A stretch of 64,000 nt of DNA from Ensifer adhaerens (GCF_002940685.1 NZ_PNFP01000002.1:248001-312000), one strand, 5' to 3'. Positions 26,362-34,304 are shown, counted from the first letter of the stretch. Notes: a model not told the origin generated them from the sequence alone. Made by a program: numbers and translations.

Positions 26362-27384
26362 TCAGGCGCCTGTCTTGATCAGGTCCGTTTTGATGAGGCT
26401 ATGGGCGCAATCGAGCACCGTCGTGCTCACCGGCCGCGGCGAAAAGCCGAGCATGCGCCGGGCCTTGTCCGATGTCAGCGCGAACTTGCGACCGAGAAGC
26501 GGCGCCAGCGGCTTCAAATCGGGGCTGAGCGGGGCAAGCAGACGCACCAGCGCCGTCGGCAGTCGACGTGTCGGCACCTTGCGGCCATCGGTGCCGAGGC
26601 CCGTTCGCAGCGTTGCGGCGATGTCCTCCATCCACTGGAAATCACCGGCGGCGATGAAGCGCTCGCCGGCGGCCTCAGGCGCGGTCATCGCGGTCACGTG
26701 CAGGTCGGTGAGATCGCGCACGTCGACCACCCAGAAGCCGAGGCGCGGCAGGAATCGCGGCCGGCCGGCGACGAGGTCGCCGATGATCTTCACGGAGCCG
26801 AGGTTCTCGCTCGAAAGCACCGGCCCGAAGACGGCGCCGGGAAGCACGGTGGTAAACTCCGTCGCCTTGCCCTCCATGAATTTCCAGGCGGCGCGCTCGG
26901 CAAGGATCTTGGAAACCCGGTAATGGTCGAACTGCGGGTCATCCGGATCGGCCCAGCGCGTCTCGTCGCTGATGAGGCCGGATGCGAGCGGCGGCCGGGT
27001 CGTGGCGGCGGCAGAGGTCATCACCACGCGCCGGACGCCGGCATCGACGGCGGCGGCAAGCACCCGCAGCGTGCCTTCTCGCGCAGGCCCCACATAGGCG
27101 TCGCGGCCGCCACCAGCCACGCTGCCAAGCGGCGAGGCGACGTGCAGGACATAGGTGCAGCCTTCCATCGCCTCGGCCCAGCCGTCATCTCCGGTCAGAT
27201 CGGCCCTGGCGAAGGACAGCGGGTCAGTCGCATCGCTGACGGTAGCGATCGAGCGCCTGACGGCCTCGGTTTTTCCAAGGTCGCGCAGGGTCGCACGGAC
27301 GTAGTAACCGCGCTTGAGCAGGGAGGCGATGCACCAGCGGGCGACGAAGCCTGTGCCGCCGGTGACGAGAACCGTTTCCTTCAT
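26362..27384 (-). CDS. extended SDR, dihydroflavonol-reductase-like aldehyde/ketone reductase
   Basis: 340 residues. NAD(P)-binding GGTGFVARWCIASLL (9-23) and the catalytic Ser-Tyr-Lys set: TSAAATT, then YRVSKILAERAAW with Y and K. The pattern and length fit the DFR/aldehyde-reductase branch that reduces carbonyls with NADPH. It is followed on the same strand by a methyltransferase gene 20 bases from its start, so the two lie close together, the methyltransferase being upstream. The substrate is unknown. Confidence 0.88.
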   Translation of the reverse strand: MKETVLVTGGTGFVARWCIASLLKRGYYVRATLRDLGKTEAVRRSIATVSDATDPLSFARADLTGDDGWAEAMEGCTYVLHVASPLGSVAGGGRDAYVGPAREGTLRVLAAAVDAGVRRVVMTSAAATTRPPLASGLISDETRWADPDDPQFDHYRVSKILAERAAWKFMEGKATEFTTVLPGAVFGPVLSSENLGSVKIIGDLVAGRPRFLPRLGFWVVDVRDLTDLHVTAMTAPEAAGERFIAAGDFQWMEDIAATLRTGLGTDGRKVPTRRLPTALVRLLAPLSPDLKPLAPLLGRKFALTSDKARRMLGFSPRPVSTTVLDCAHSLIKTDLIKTGA

Positions 27385-27404
27385 CTTCTTCTTCTTTCGT
27401 TATG

Positions 27405-28097
27405 TCAGCCGCGAGGCCCGAACATGCCCGCCAGGCTTGAAGGTTGGCGCCGGCTGATCCGGTAGACGGAGGCCGGCGGGAAGTTTCGGATGGTGCCGCC
27501 CACACGCTTGGCGCGCAGCCCGAGCCGGTCGAGCAGCGGCCGCGGGATCGGGCAGCGCGGCCCATAGGTAAACTGGTAGAGCTGGCCGCCCGGCCGCATG
27601 TGGAGGAAAATGCCCGCAAGGATTGCGATAACCTTGCGGGGCGGCATGGAGAGGAGCGGCAGGCCGCTGACAGCAGCGCCGATGCCCGCGGAAATTTCGG
27701 GCCGACCTTCGGCAAGGCGTGCCGCATCGATTGAAAGAATGGTGGAGGCGGGAAAGCGCTCTTTCAGCACGGCTGCGAATTCGGTGCCGCATTCGACGAG
27801 AACCAGATCCTCCTCGCGCACGCCGCGCTCGATCAGTGCGCGGGTGAAGACGCCGGTGCCGGGGCCAAGTTCGAGCACCCGGCCGTCAGCAGCCTCCCGC
27901 GTGATCAGCCGGGCAAGCGAGCGGCTGGACGGCGTGACCGAGGCGACGCGGAGTGGATCTGAAAGCCAGGAACGGAAGAAATTGAGGCTATCGCTATAGA
28001 TGCAGATGCTGGTCACCGGGAGCTCCGTCGGATGGAACGAGACTGCCTGCCGAGGGCGTTGCGGCAGAATGTCTGCATCCGTATACTTTCGATTCAT
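27405..28097 (-). CDS. class I SAM-dependent methyltransferase (phospholipid N-methyltransferase-like)
   Basis: 230 residues. Motif I is RVLELGPGTGVFTRALIERGV and the acidic ribose-binding strand LVLVECGTEF. The order SDPLRVASVTPSSRSLARLIT before motif I and LPLLSMPP later resemble PmtA of Sinorhizobium, which methylates phosphatidylethanolamine toward phosphatidylcholine, but this protein is longer at both ends and could act on another substrate. It diverges from a TetR gene by 34 bases and runs toward the SDR gene, giving a likely regulated pair. Confidence 0.75.
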   Translation of the reverse strand: MNRKYTDADILPQRPRQAVSFHPTELPVTSICIYSDSLNFFRSWLSDPLRVASVTPSSRSLARLITREAADGRVLELGPGTGVFTRALIERGVREEDLVLVECGTEFAAVLKERFPASTILSIDAARLAEGRPEISAGIGAAVSGLPLLSMPPRKVIAILAGIFLHMRPGGQLYQFTYGPRCPIPRPLLDRLGLRAKRVGGTIRNFPPASVYRISRRQPSSLAGMFGPRG

Positions 28098-28131
28098 GTC
28101 TATGTCTACAGGTGTATACTAAGGAGAGGCC

Positions 28132-28743
28132 ATGCCTGGTGAAAAGGGGCCCGCTGATAAGGGGCCTGCTGAAAAGGACGCGCGTCGCCGCGACGCGACC
28201 GCCACGCGCGCTGCAATCCTGGCCTCCGCGCGGTCTGCCTTCATCGCTTCGGGCTATGAGGGTGCCGGGGTGCGCGAGATCGCCGAAGGGGCGGGGGTCA
28301 CGGCGATGCTGATCAACCGCTATTTCGGGTCGAAGGAGGGATTGTTTGCCGAGGTGCTTTCGACCGCCAACCAGCGGCCGATCATCGCCACGCCGGAGAC
28401 GCTGTCAGCGCCTGACCGGGCGGCGCGTATCAGCAAGGCGCTCCTGAAGGTGACGGAGCCGGAGGCAACCGCACTCGACGGCTTCCTCATCATGCTGCGC
28501 TCGATTTCCAACGAGCGTGCGGTCGAGATTGCGCGGGCGGTGGTGGAAAGCCATCACCAGAAGAATGTGACCGAGGCGCTTTCAGGCCCGGATGCGGCCG
28601 AGCGGGCGGCGCTGTTGATGTCGCTCGTGGCCGGCGTGCAGATTATGCGCCAGGTGGTGGGGCTTGATGCACTCGGCAGGGATCGCGACGCGCAGCTCGA
28701 GCGCCTGCTCGGCGATCTCGTCGCTCGGCTTGTCAATGAATAG
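28132..28743 (+). CDS. TetR-family transcriptional regulator
   Basis: 203 residues. A charged N-terminal tail with repeated KGPA units (EKGPADKGPAEKDARRRD) precedes the TetR helix-turn-helix: TRAAILASARSAFIASGYEGAGVREIAEGAGVTAMLINRYFGSKEGLFAEVL (25-76). The C-terminal helical domain binds an unknown ligand. AAGGAGAGG sits upstream of ATG. The 34-base gap to the divergent methyltransferase gene contains TACA-GG-TGTA and GTATAC elements that could be part of the operator. Confidence 0.9.
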   Translation: MPGEKGPADKGPAEKDARRRDATATRAAILASARSAFIASGYEGAGVREIAEGAGVTAMLINRYFGSKEGLFAEVLSTANQRPIIATPETLSAPDRAARISKALLKVTEPEATALDGFLIMLRSISNERAVEIARAVVESHHQKNVTEALSGPDAAERAALLMSLVAGVQIMRQVVGLDALGRDRDAQLERLLGDLVARLVNE

Positions 28744-29138
28744 GGGGATGCCTCCGCGCGGTCCGGGACGGATCGCAGAGTCTGCACGGAGGCAGACTTG
28801 AGGGCGGACTATTTCGGGGCGTTCATGTCGAACACGACCCAGCGGAAGAACAGGTAGATCGCGCCGAAACTGAGGAGGAGGGGAGTAAGCAGAGGGAGGT
28901 CCAGCATCTCATTGCCTTTGGTTTTAAAGCTGCCTCATGCAGCCATGCTAATTTGCCATGGCAAGTGTTAATGCCGCGTGCACGAGCGCGCGGAGATCCC
29001 TGAAAATTCTCTGGTTTCTGCGACTTGACCTCAACTGCGCTTGAACTCTTACAAGCCTCTCCATGGCGTTCGCCTGAACGCCATCTCCCCCTCTCGAATC
29101 CGGCCCGGGGAGCCAGCGACACGCGACATGGAGGACGC
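28744..29138. other. intergenic region holding one possible small membrane-protein gene
   Basis: 395 bases between the TetR gene and the ABM-like gene. Apart from the possible 32-codon gene at 28809-28907, described separately, nothing is recognised. Around 28965-29040 the DNA is relatively A/T-rich and may hold the promoter for the gene starting at 29139. Confidence 0.4.
28809..28907 (-). CDS. possible 32-residue single-span membrane protein
   Basis: A very short frame: MLDLPLLTPLLLSFGAIYLF continues to a tail FDMNAPK. Residues 5-26 are a textbook membrane helix ending in Phe-Phe-Arg-Trp, with a short polar tail, as in small accessory subunits of membrane complexes (KdpF/CydX-type size). 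The ribosome site (AAGG) is weak and the frame is too short for statistical support. It lies alone on the minus strand between a TetR and an ABM-like gene. Confidence 0.45.
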   Translation of the reverse strand: MLDLPLLTPLLLSFGAIYLFFRWVVFDMNAPK

Positions 29139-29507
29139 ATGACCGAGCAACTGCTGTTTCGGAACCTGATGAGGATCACTCCTGGCCACCTCGACGCATT
29201 TTGCGAGGCGGTCGGGCGCGCCATCGCCTTCGTCGAAGAGCACGCGCCGCAACTGATGGTGCAGACCTTTATCGACGAGAAAGAGATGCGGGCGGTAAGC
29301 TTCCAGCTTTACCGCAACTGCGACGACGTGCTTCGCCACTGGCAGATCTCGGATGCGCATATCAACGACGTCTCCGCCCATTGCACGGTAGAGCGGCTCG
29401 AAGTCTACGGCAGTCCGAGCGAGGCCGTGGCTCAGGGCATTGCCCCGTTCATCACCGATGGACGCGGCTTCATCATGCCGCCGCTTGCGGGGTTCTCGAG
29501 GTTCTAG
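29139..29507 (+). CDS. uncharacterised protein, possible ABM-type dimeric alpha/beta barrel
   Basis: 122 residues from ATG 29139, nine bases after GGAGG. The order LLFRNLMRITPGHLDAFCEAVGRAIAFVEE, then LMVQTFIDEKEMRAVSFQLYRNCDDVLRHWQIS, then VERLEVYG is the strand-helix-strand-strand plan of antibiotic-biosynthesis-monooxygenase-like barrels. I do not recognise a named family, so function is open. A bidirectional-looking terminator follows directly. Confidence 0.65.
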   Translation: MTEQLLFRNLMRITPGHLDAFCEAVGRAIAFVEEHAPQLMVQTFIDEKEMRAVSFQLYRNCDDVLRHWQISDAHINDVSAHCTVERLEVYGSPSEAVAQGIAPFITDGRGFIMPPLAGFSRF

Positions 29508-29519
29508 CGATAGGGTGGG

Positions 29520-29543
29520 GACGCGCCGGAAAGCCGGCGCGTC
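29520..29543. terminator. terminator hairpin between convergent genes
   Basis: GACGCGCCGG-AAAG-CCGGCGCGTC is a perfect 10-bp stem between the ends of the ABM-like gene (29507) and the MATE gene (29553). Its position fits a bidirectional terminator, although neither side has a clear T-run. Confidence 0.6.
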
Positions 29544-29552
29544 GCGGGGTGA

Positions 29553-30923
29553 TCAGCCAGCCTGCGCCAAAGCCCGCCGCCGCGATGCTTGCCACAGCAC
29601 CAGCATCGCAACGGCGAGCAGCAGCGCCTCGGCCGCGGGCGTGGCGAACCAGATGCCCCGTTCACCGAAGCTCGACGCGAGGAACACGACGAGCGGCATG
29701 GTGAAGAGATAGGGTTTGGCAAGTCCCAGGATCGCGGCCCGGCCGGCATCGCCGATCGTCTGGAAATAGCTGCCGAGCATGATCAGTGGCCCGGAAAAGG
29801 CATACATCGCCACCATCACCGGCATGATGCGCGCGATGGCGGCGATGACCGCGTCGCTATCGACGAAGGCCGCGCCGATCGGCCGGGCAAAGCCGACGAG
29901 CAGCACTTCGATGACGAGGCAATAGAGGAACGCGACGAGCACACCGAGCCGCAGCATCCTTGCCGCCCGATCCTTCAGGCCGGCGCCGACATTGTTGCCG
30001 ACGATCGCCTGCATCGCCTGGCTGAGGCCGAGGAGCGGCAGGAGCGCGAAGGTCATGATGCGCGTGATGATGCCGTAGGCGGCGATCGTGGTGTCGTAGC
30101 TCTCGGTAGCCGTTCTCTGCAACGCCGCCATGATAGTCACCGAAACCAGCGCCATGCCGATGAAACCGAGGCTTTGCGGGCTGCCCAGCGCGATCATGCG
30201 GCTCCATCCGTTCAGCGGGTTGTGCCGGAAGAGGGCGGAAAGCCGAAGCTCCGTGCGTCCGAACAGGCGGAAAAGGGCGATCAGGCCAAGCGCCAGGACC
30301 TGCGCCAGCACGGTGCCGGTCGCCGAGCCCGCAACGCCCATGTCCAGGAGCGCAATCAGCACGTAGTTGAGGGCGAGGTTCGCCACCGAGACCAGCAGGC
30401 TGAGGCCGGCCATCAGCCCGGCGCGCCCCTCGCAGCGAAGCGCATCCGATTGCACCGCCAGCAGGAACTGGACGGGCGCGCAGACGATGATGATCGCGAT
30501 GTAGCGCTCGGCCATGGCCGCCAGCGGACCCGGACCATTGGCGAGCATCAGCACCAGTCGGTCGCCAAGCCCCAGGAACAGAACGATCAGCGCAGCGGCG
30601 ATCGTCAGCGCCAGCATGTGGGCGCTGGCGAAGGTGCCGCGGGCTTCGACAAAGCGGCCGGCGCCGAGATGGCGGGCAAGCACGCTCGCCATGCCGCCGA
30701 CGACGAGCGTCGCCAGTGCCACCGTGAGGATGAAGATCGGGAACACCGTGGTCACGGCGGCGACGGCGTCGGTGCCGACATAGATGCCGAGCATGATCGC
30801 ATCGACGACGGTCAAAAGCCCGTTCATGCTCATGACGAAGATGATCGGCAGCGCCGTCTTCAAGAAGATCGCGCCAAGCGGCGCGGTCAGGAATGCACTC
30901 TTTCTGGAGGTGTCTTCAGACAT
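29553..30923 (-). CDS. MATE-family efflux transporter
   Basis: 456 residues, twelve membrane helices in two halves. The N-terminal half has IFLKTALPIIFVMSMNGLLTVVDAIMLGIYVGTDAVAAVTTVFP and GGMASVLARHLGAGR; the second half has LGSPQSLGFIGMALVSVTIM and LGLSQAMQAIVGNNVGAGLKDRA, the paired QA/GNN elements of MATE proteins. It exports organic cations or drugs using Na+ or H+. A standalone gene; the ribosome site upstream of ATG 30923 is GAGCGTGAG-like. Confidence 0.92.
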   Translation of the reverse strand: MSEDTSRKSAFLTAPLGAIFLKTALPIIFVMSMNGLLTVVDAIMLGIYVGTDAVAAVTTVFPIFILTVALATLVVGGMASVLARHLGAGRFVEARGTFASAHMLALTIAAALIVLFLGLGDRLVLMLANGPGPLAAMAERYIAIIIVCAPVQFLLAVQSDALRCEGRAGLMAGLSLLVSVANLALNYVLIALLDMGVAGSATGTVLAQVLALGLIALFRLFGRTELRLSALFRHNPLNGWSRMIALGSPQSLGFIGMALVSVTIMAALQRTATESYDTTIAAYGIITRIMTFALLPLLGLSQAMQAIVGNNVGAGLKDRAARMLRLGVLVAFLYCLVIEVLLVGFARPIGAAFVDSDAVIAAIARIMPVMVAMYAFSGPLIMLGSYFQTIGDAGRAAILGLAKPYLFTMPLVVFLASSFGERGIWFATPAAEALLLAVAMLVLWQASRRRALAQAG

Positions 30924-31265
30924 CTCACGCTCCTGGTCTTCGCATTTCGATCAAGAAGAGGAGGGGCTCGCATTGCCTGCCACACGAAATGCGTTCGGGG
31001 CGAGAGGGTATCGTCAGATGTCAGATTTCACCGGGACTTGATGTCTGCGAGCGGCGGGGATCTGAAGCCCGGAGACCGACGTAGCGCCAAGCCGCGCGGC
31101 CGTCAAGCCGGGCTCTGATTGCCTTTGGAGGTTGCAGGCGGGCGGCGCCGCGCCGTTGCCGCCAGGCCTTGGACCGCATGGCTTTCCCGGTGGCTTCCGG
31201 GGCGAGTGCTTCGATCGCGCGCAACAAAGTTCCGCTCTGAAGCCCGATCGTGTAACTAAAAGCCG
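30924..31265. other. intergenic region between the MATE gene and the ilv leader
   Basis: About 340 bases. It contains GC-rich stretches with partial palindromes (for example around 31140-31200) but no gene with a ribosome site or any RNA I recognise. The right edge carries the ilv promoter. Confidence 0.4.
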
Positions 31266-31294
31266 TTGACGCCCCGGGCATTTGTGTTTATCAA
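31266..31294 (+). promoter_or_regulatory. candidate promoter of the ilv leader
   Basis: TTGACG (31266-31271) and TATCAA (31289-31294) with a 17-base spacer. Transcription would begin near 31301-31303, at or almost at the leader-peptide AUG, making the leader transcript nearly leaderless, as is known for the trp leader RNA of Sinorhizobium. Confidence 0.55.
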
Positions 31295-31302
31295 CTCGGC
31301 CC

Positions 31303-31359
31303 ATGAAAAATTTTGCGGTTATTCTTGTGGTGGGACGGCGCATGGGCAGGATGGTGTAA
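31303..31359 (+). CDS. ilv operon leader peptide (attenuator), 18 codons
   Basis: ATG 31303 to TAA 31357-31359 encodes MKNFAVILVVGRRMGRMV. Codons 6-10 are Val-Ile-Leu-Val-Val, exactly the three branched-chain amino acids whose synthesis starts at acetolactate synthase, encoded 110 bases downstream. There is no ribosome binding site, but the predicted transcript starts at the AUG. With the nested stems (31336-31387) and the terminator (31392-31415) this forms a complete ribosome-mediated attenuator. Homologous leaders exist in other bacteria (ilvL/ivbL types); this particular assignment is inferred from sequence. Confidence 0.82.
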   Translation: MKNFAVILVVGRRMGRMV

Positions 31360-31387
31360 CCATCCGGCGGTAGCCACCCATGCGCTG
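31336..31387 (+). promoter_or_regulatory. nested pause stem of the ilv attenuator
   Basis: GCGCATGGG (31338-31346) pairs with CCCATGCGC (31377-31385), extendable to 11 bp with one G-U. Inside it, GGATGGT-GTA-ACCATCC (31349-31365) is a perfect 7-bp hairpin that contains the leader stop codon. An alternative pairing of GGTAGCC (31369-31375) with GGCTCC (31393-31398), with one bulge, would break the terminator and so act as antiterminator. Confidence 0.65.
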
Positions 31388-31391
31388 AACG

Positions 31392-31415
31392 AGGCTCCTG
31401 ACGGGGCCTTTTTTT
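31392..31415 (+). terminator. intrinsic terminator of the ilv attenuator
   Basis: AGGCTCC-TGAC-GGGGCCT forms a 7-bp stem (one G-U) directly followed by seven T residues, the classic intrinsic terminator, 54 bases before the ilvI start. Confidence 0.85.
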
Positions 31416-31468
31416 ATGCCTTCAAACAAGCTAAGCACCCAACTGGGAAAAGGGACGGAAGCAAGTCA

Positions 31469-33247
31469 ATGAGCGGTACAGAAAACCAGATGACAGGCGC
31501 GGAGATCGTTCTCCAGGCACTGAGAGACAACGGCGTCGAGCATATCTTCGGCTATCCGGGCGGCGCTGTGCTTCCGATCTATGACGAAATCCACCAGCAG
31601 GACGATATCCAGCACATCCTCGTTCGCCACGAGCAGGGCGCCGGCCACATGGCCGAAGGTTATGCCCGCTCCACCGGCAAGGTCGGCGTCATGCTGGTCA
31701 CGTCAGGCCCCGGCGCCACCAATGCGGTGACACCGCTGCAGGACGCGCTGATGGATTCGATCCCGCTCGTCTGCATCTCCGGCCAGGTTCCGACCTCGCT
31801 GATCGGCTCCGACGCCTTCCAGGAATGCGACACCGTCGGCATCACCCGTCCGTGCACCAAGCACAACTGGCTGGTCAAGGACGTCAACGATCTCGCCCGC
31901 ATCATCCATGAGGCTTTCCGCGTCGCCCAGTCGGGCCGCCCGGGTCCTGTCGTCGTCGACATCCCGAAGGACGTTCAGTTTGCGACCGGCACCTACACGC
32001 CGCCGTCGGCGGTCCCGACCCAGAAGAGCTACCAGCCGAAGAAGCAGGGCGATCTGAAGAAGATCGAGGAAGCGGTCGAGCTGATGCGCAACGCGCGCCA
32101 GCCGATCATCTATTCCGGTGGCGGCGTCATCAATTCCGGCCCGGAAGCCTCGCATCTGCTGCGCGAGCTGGTCGAACTGACGGGCTTCCCGATCACCTCG
32201 ACGCTGATGGGCCTCGGTGCCTATCCGGCCTCCGGCAAGGCCTGGCTCGGCATGCTCGGCATGCACGGCACTTACGAGGCCAACATGGCGATGCACGATT
32301 GCGACGTCATGGTCTGCATCGGAGCCCGCTTCGACGACCGCATCACCGGCCGCCTCAACGCGTTCTCGCCCAATTCCAAGAAGATCCACATCGACATCGA
32401 CCCGTCGTCGATCAACAAGAACGTCCGCGTCGACGTGCCGATCCTCGGCGATGTCGGCACGGTTCTGGAAGACATGGTCCGCCTGTGGCGCGCAGCCTCC
32501 AAGTCGGCCGACAAGGCACGGCTCTCGGACTGGTGGGAGACGATCACCAAGTGGCGTGCCCGCAACTCGCTCGCCTATGCGCCGAACGACGACGTCATCA
32601 TGCCGCAATACGCGATCCAGCGGCTCTATGAGCTGAGCAAGGACCGCGACACCTACATCACCACGGAAGTCGGCCAGCACCAGATGTGGGCAGCCCAGTT
32701 CTTCGGCTTCGAGCAGCCGAACCGCTGGATGACCTCGGGTGGCCTCGGCACCATGGGCTACGGCTTCCCGGCCGCCATCGGCGTCCAGGTCGCGCATCCC
32801 AACAGCCTCGTCGTCGACATCGCCGGCGACGCCTCGATCCAGATGTGCATCCAGGAAATGTCCTGCGCCGTACAGTACGGCCTGCCGGTCAAGATCTTCA
32901 TCCTCAACAACCAGTACATGGGCATGGTGCGGCAGTGGCAGCAGCTGCTTCACGGCAACCGCCTGTCGCACTCCTACACCGAGGCCATGCCTGACTTCGT
33001 CAAGCTGGCCGAAGCCTATGGCGGCGTCGGCATCCGTTGCGAAAAGCCGAGCGAGCTCGACGCTGCGATCCGCAAGATGATCGATACGCCGGCGCCTGTC
33101 ATCTTCGACTGCCGCGTGGCCAACCTCGCCAACTGCTTCCCGATGATCCCGTCGGGCAAGGCCCATAACGAGATGCTGTTGCCCGACGAAGCCACGGACG
33201 AAGCGGTCGCCAACGCGATCGACGCCAAGGGCCGTCAGCTGGTCTGA
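31469..33247 (+). CDS. ilvI: acetolactate synthase, large (catalytic) subunit
   Basis: 592 residues. It condenses pyruvate with pyruvate or 2-oxobutyrate, the first common step of Val/Leu/Ile synthesis, using ThDP, FAD and Mg2+. N-terminal PYR domain with the ThDP-activating glutamate E55 (LVRHEQGAGHMAEGYAR) and TSGPGATN; the middle domain with YSGGGVI and GARFDDRITG for FAD; C-terminal domain with GGLGTMGYGFPAAIG and GDASIQM near residue 453 to the NNQYMGMVRQWQ motif, the ThDP-Mg motif. ATG 31469 is preferred over upstream codons because it gives the family start MSGTENQMTGAE. It is expressed from the attenuated ilv promoter and followed by ilvH after 23 bases. Confidence 0.97.
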   Translation: MSGTENQMTGAEIVLQALRDNGVEHIFGYPGGAVLPIYDEIHQQDDIQHILVRHEQGAGHMAEGYARSTGKVGVMLVTSGPGATNAVTPLQDALMDSIPLVCISGQVPTSLIGSDAFQECDTVGITRPCTKHNWLVKDVNDLARIIHEAFRVAQSGRPGPVVVDIPKDVQFATGTYTPPSAVPTQKSYQPKKQGDLKKIEEAVELMRNARQPIIYSGGGVINSGPEASHLLRELVELTGFPITSTLMGLGAYPASGKAWLGMLGMHGTYEANMAMHDCDVMVCIGARFDDRITGRLNAFSPNSKKIHIDIDPSSINKNVRVDVPILGDVGTVLEDMVRLWRAASKSADKARLSDWWETITKWRARNSLAYAPNDDVIMPQYAIQRLYELSKDRDTYITTEVGQHQMWAAQFFGFEQPNRWMTSGGLGTMGYGFPAAIGVQVAHPNSLVVDIAGDASIQMCIQEMSCAVQYGLPVKIFILNNQYMGMVRQWQQLLHGNRLSHSYTEAMPDFVKLAEAYGGVGIRCEKPSELDAAIRKMIDTPAPVIFDCRVANLANCFPMIPSGKAHNEMLLPDEATDEAVANAIDAKGRQLV

Positions 33248-33270
33248 GACAGGTAGAGGAACCAATCGAA

Positions 33271-33843
33271 ATGAACGCACACCTTCAACCGACCGGCTCC
33301 GCCTACTTCATCGCCAAGGAGACCGAGCTCGCCGAAACACACACGCTTTCGGTCCTCGTCGACAACGAGCCGGGCGTCCTTGCCCGCGTCATCGGCCTGT
33401 TCTCGGGCCGCGGCTACAACATCGAAAGCCTCACGGTTTCCGAAACCGAGCACGAGGCGCACCTGTCGCGCATCACCATCGTGACGCGCGGCACGCCGCA
33501 CGTGCTCGACCAGATCAAGAACCAGCTCGAACGACTGGTTCCGGTCCACCGCGTCGTCGATCTGACGGTGCGTGCCGGCTCGCTCGGCCATGACCGGCCG
33601 ATCGAGCGCGAACTGGCGCTCGTCAAGGTGCATGGCTCGGGCGACCACCGGGTCGAGGCGCTGCGTCTCGCCGACGCCTTCCGCGCCTCGGTCATCGACG
33701 CCAATATCGATCACTTCGTCTTCGAGATCACCGGCAAGCCGTCGAAGATCGAACAGTTCATCGCCATCATGAAGCCGCTCGGCCTCATCGAGGTCTGCCG
33801 CACCGGCATTGCGGCCATGAACCGCGGCCCGCAGGGCATGTGA
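33271..33843 (+). CDS. ilvH: acetolactate synthase, small (regulatory) subunit
   Basis: 190 residues. ACT domain at ~25-95 (THTLSVLVDNEPGVLARVIGLFSGRGYNIESLTVSETE), the site of valine feedback inhibition, and a C-terminal regulatory domain (RELALVKVHGSG..., FEITGKPSKIEQFI, EVCRTGIAAMNRG). It binds IlvI and stimulates it. 23 bases after ilvI, in the same operon. A GC-rich hairpin follows the stop. Confidence 0.96.
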   Translation: MNAHLQPTGSAYFIAKETELAETHTLSVLVDNEPGVLARVIGLFSGRGYNIESLTVSETEHEAHLSRITIVTRGTPHVLDQIKNQLERLVPVHRVVDLTVRAGSLGHDRPIERELALVKVHGSGDHRVEALRLADAFRASVIDANIDHFVFEITGKPSKIEQFIAIMKPLGLIEVCRTGIAAMNRGPQGM

Positions 33844-33852
33844 TTTTTTGGG

Positions 33853-33877
33853 AGGGGCGGCTCACGGGGCCGCCCCT
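33853..33877 (+). terminator. hairpin after ilvH
   Basis: AGGGGCGGC and GCCGCCCCT form a perfect 9-bp stem with a 7-base loop nine bases after the ilvH stop. The following TTCCGCTTT is only a weak T-run, so termination is probable but not certain. Confidence 0.65.
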
Positions 33878-33954
33878 TCCGCTTTGTGGCGACTTTGACG
33901 TCACGATGGGCGGCACTTCACGCTTCTGATCTGCCCCTCACACTTCGGTAGGTT

Positions 33955-34016
33955 TGCCCCTCTCCTCGGGTTTAACCCGAGGACTAACCCTCTCCCCGCA
34001 GGCGGGGAGAGGGGAC
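33955..34016. repeat. REP element, module A with nested palindrome
   Basis: Two perfect palindromes in series: TCCTCGGGTT-T-AACCCGAGGA (33963-33983) and CCCTCTCCCCGC-AG-GCGGGGAGAGGG (33988-34013). The same 60-odd bases recur at 63049-63110 with one difference. The copies at 35421 and 14079 lack the first palindrome. Confidence 0.85.
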
Positions 34017-34131
34017 TGGCGCCGAGCGTGCTGCATCTTCCCAAATCATCCAGAAACCCCCAAATCATCCAGAAACCAAAGTCTCGAGAATCGCCGTGGT
34101 GCATTTGTGCCGGGCGGGTCGATGCACGTTT

Positions 34132-34181
34132 CCTTCTCCCCGCAAGCGGGGAGAAGGTGGCCGGCAGGCCGGATGAGGGGC
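34132..34181. repeat. REP element, module B
   Basis: CCTTCTCCCCGC-AA-GCGGGGAGAAGG followed by TGGCCGGCAGGCCGGATGAG. It recurs at 63302-63351 with three base differences and again lies to the right of a module A copy. Confidence 0.85.
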
Positions 34182-34304
34182 GCCACTCGCCGGGTGATCC
34201 GAGGGGTAGGCGGCTAAAGCCGACGGACACGGGCACTCTGTTGACTCCGCCGGCATTTCTCGCCGACTAATCGCGGACAGAGACCGAGAGATATCAGGTG
34301 CCGG

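Larger units (their letters stand above)
33844..34304. other. intergenic region carrying the ilvH terminator and a two-module REP element
   Basis: 461 bases. Besides the hairpin at 33853 it contains two palindromic modules (33955-34016 and 34132-34181) separated by about 115 bases, within which CCAAATCATCCAGAAACC occurs twice in tandem (about 34035-34080). No gene is evident. Confidence 0.6.

Noticed and set aside
25855-27465. Long plus-strand frame spanning the cax end and the SDR gene region
   Set aside because: It crosses two real genes in other frames; no domain and no ribosome binding site.
29589-31118. Long open frame (about 509 codons, plus strand) opposite the MATE gene
   Set aside because: It is the complement of a high-GC coding region; its composition is dominated by Arg, His, Asp and Glu, with no recognisable domain, while the minus strand encodes a clear MATE protein.
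31703-33280. 525-codon minus-strand frame opposite ilvI
   Set aside because: Antisense shadow of ilvI, whose product matches acetolactate synthase along its full length.
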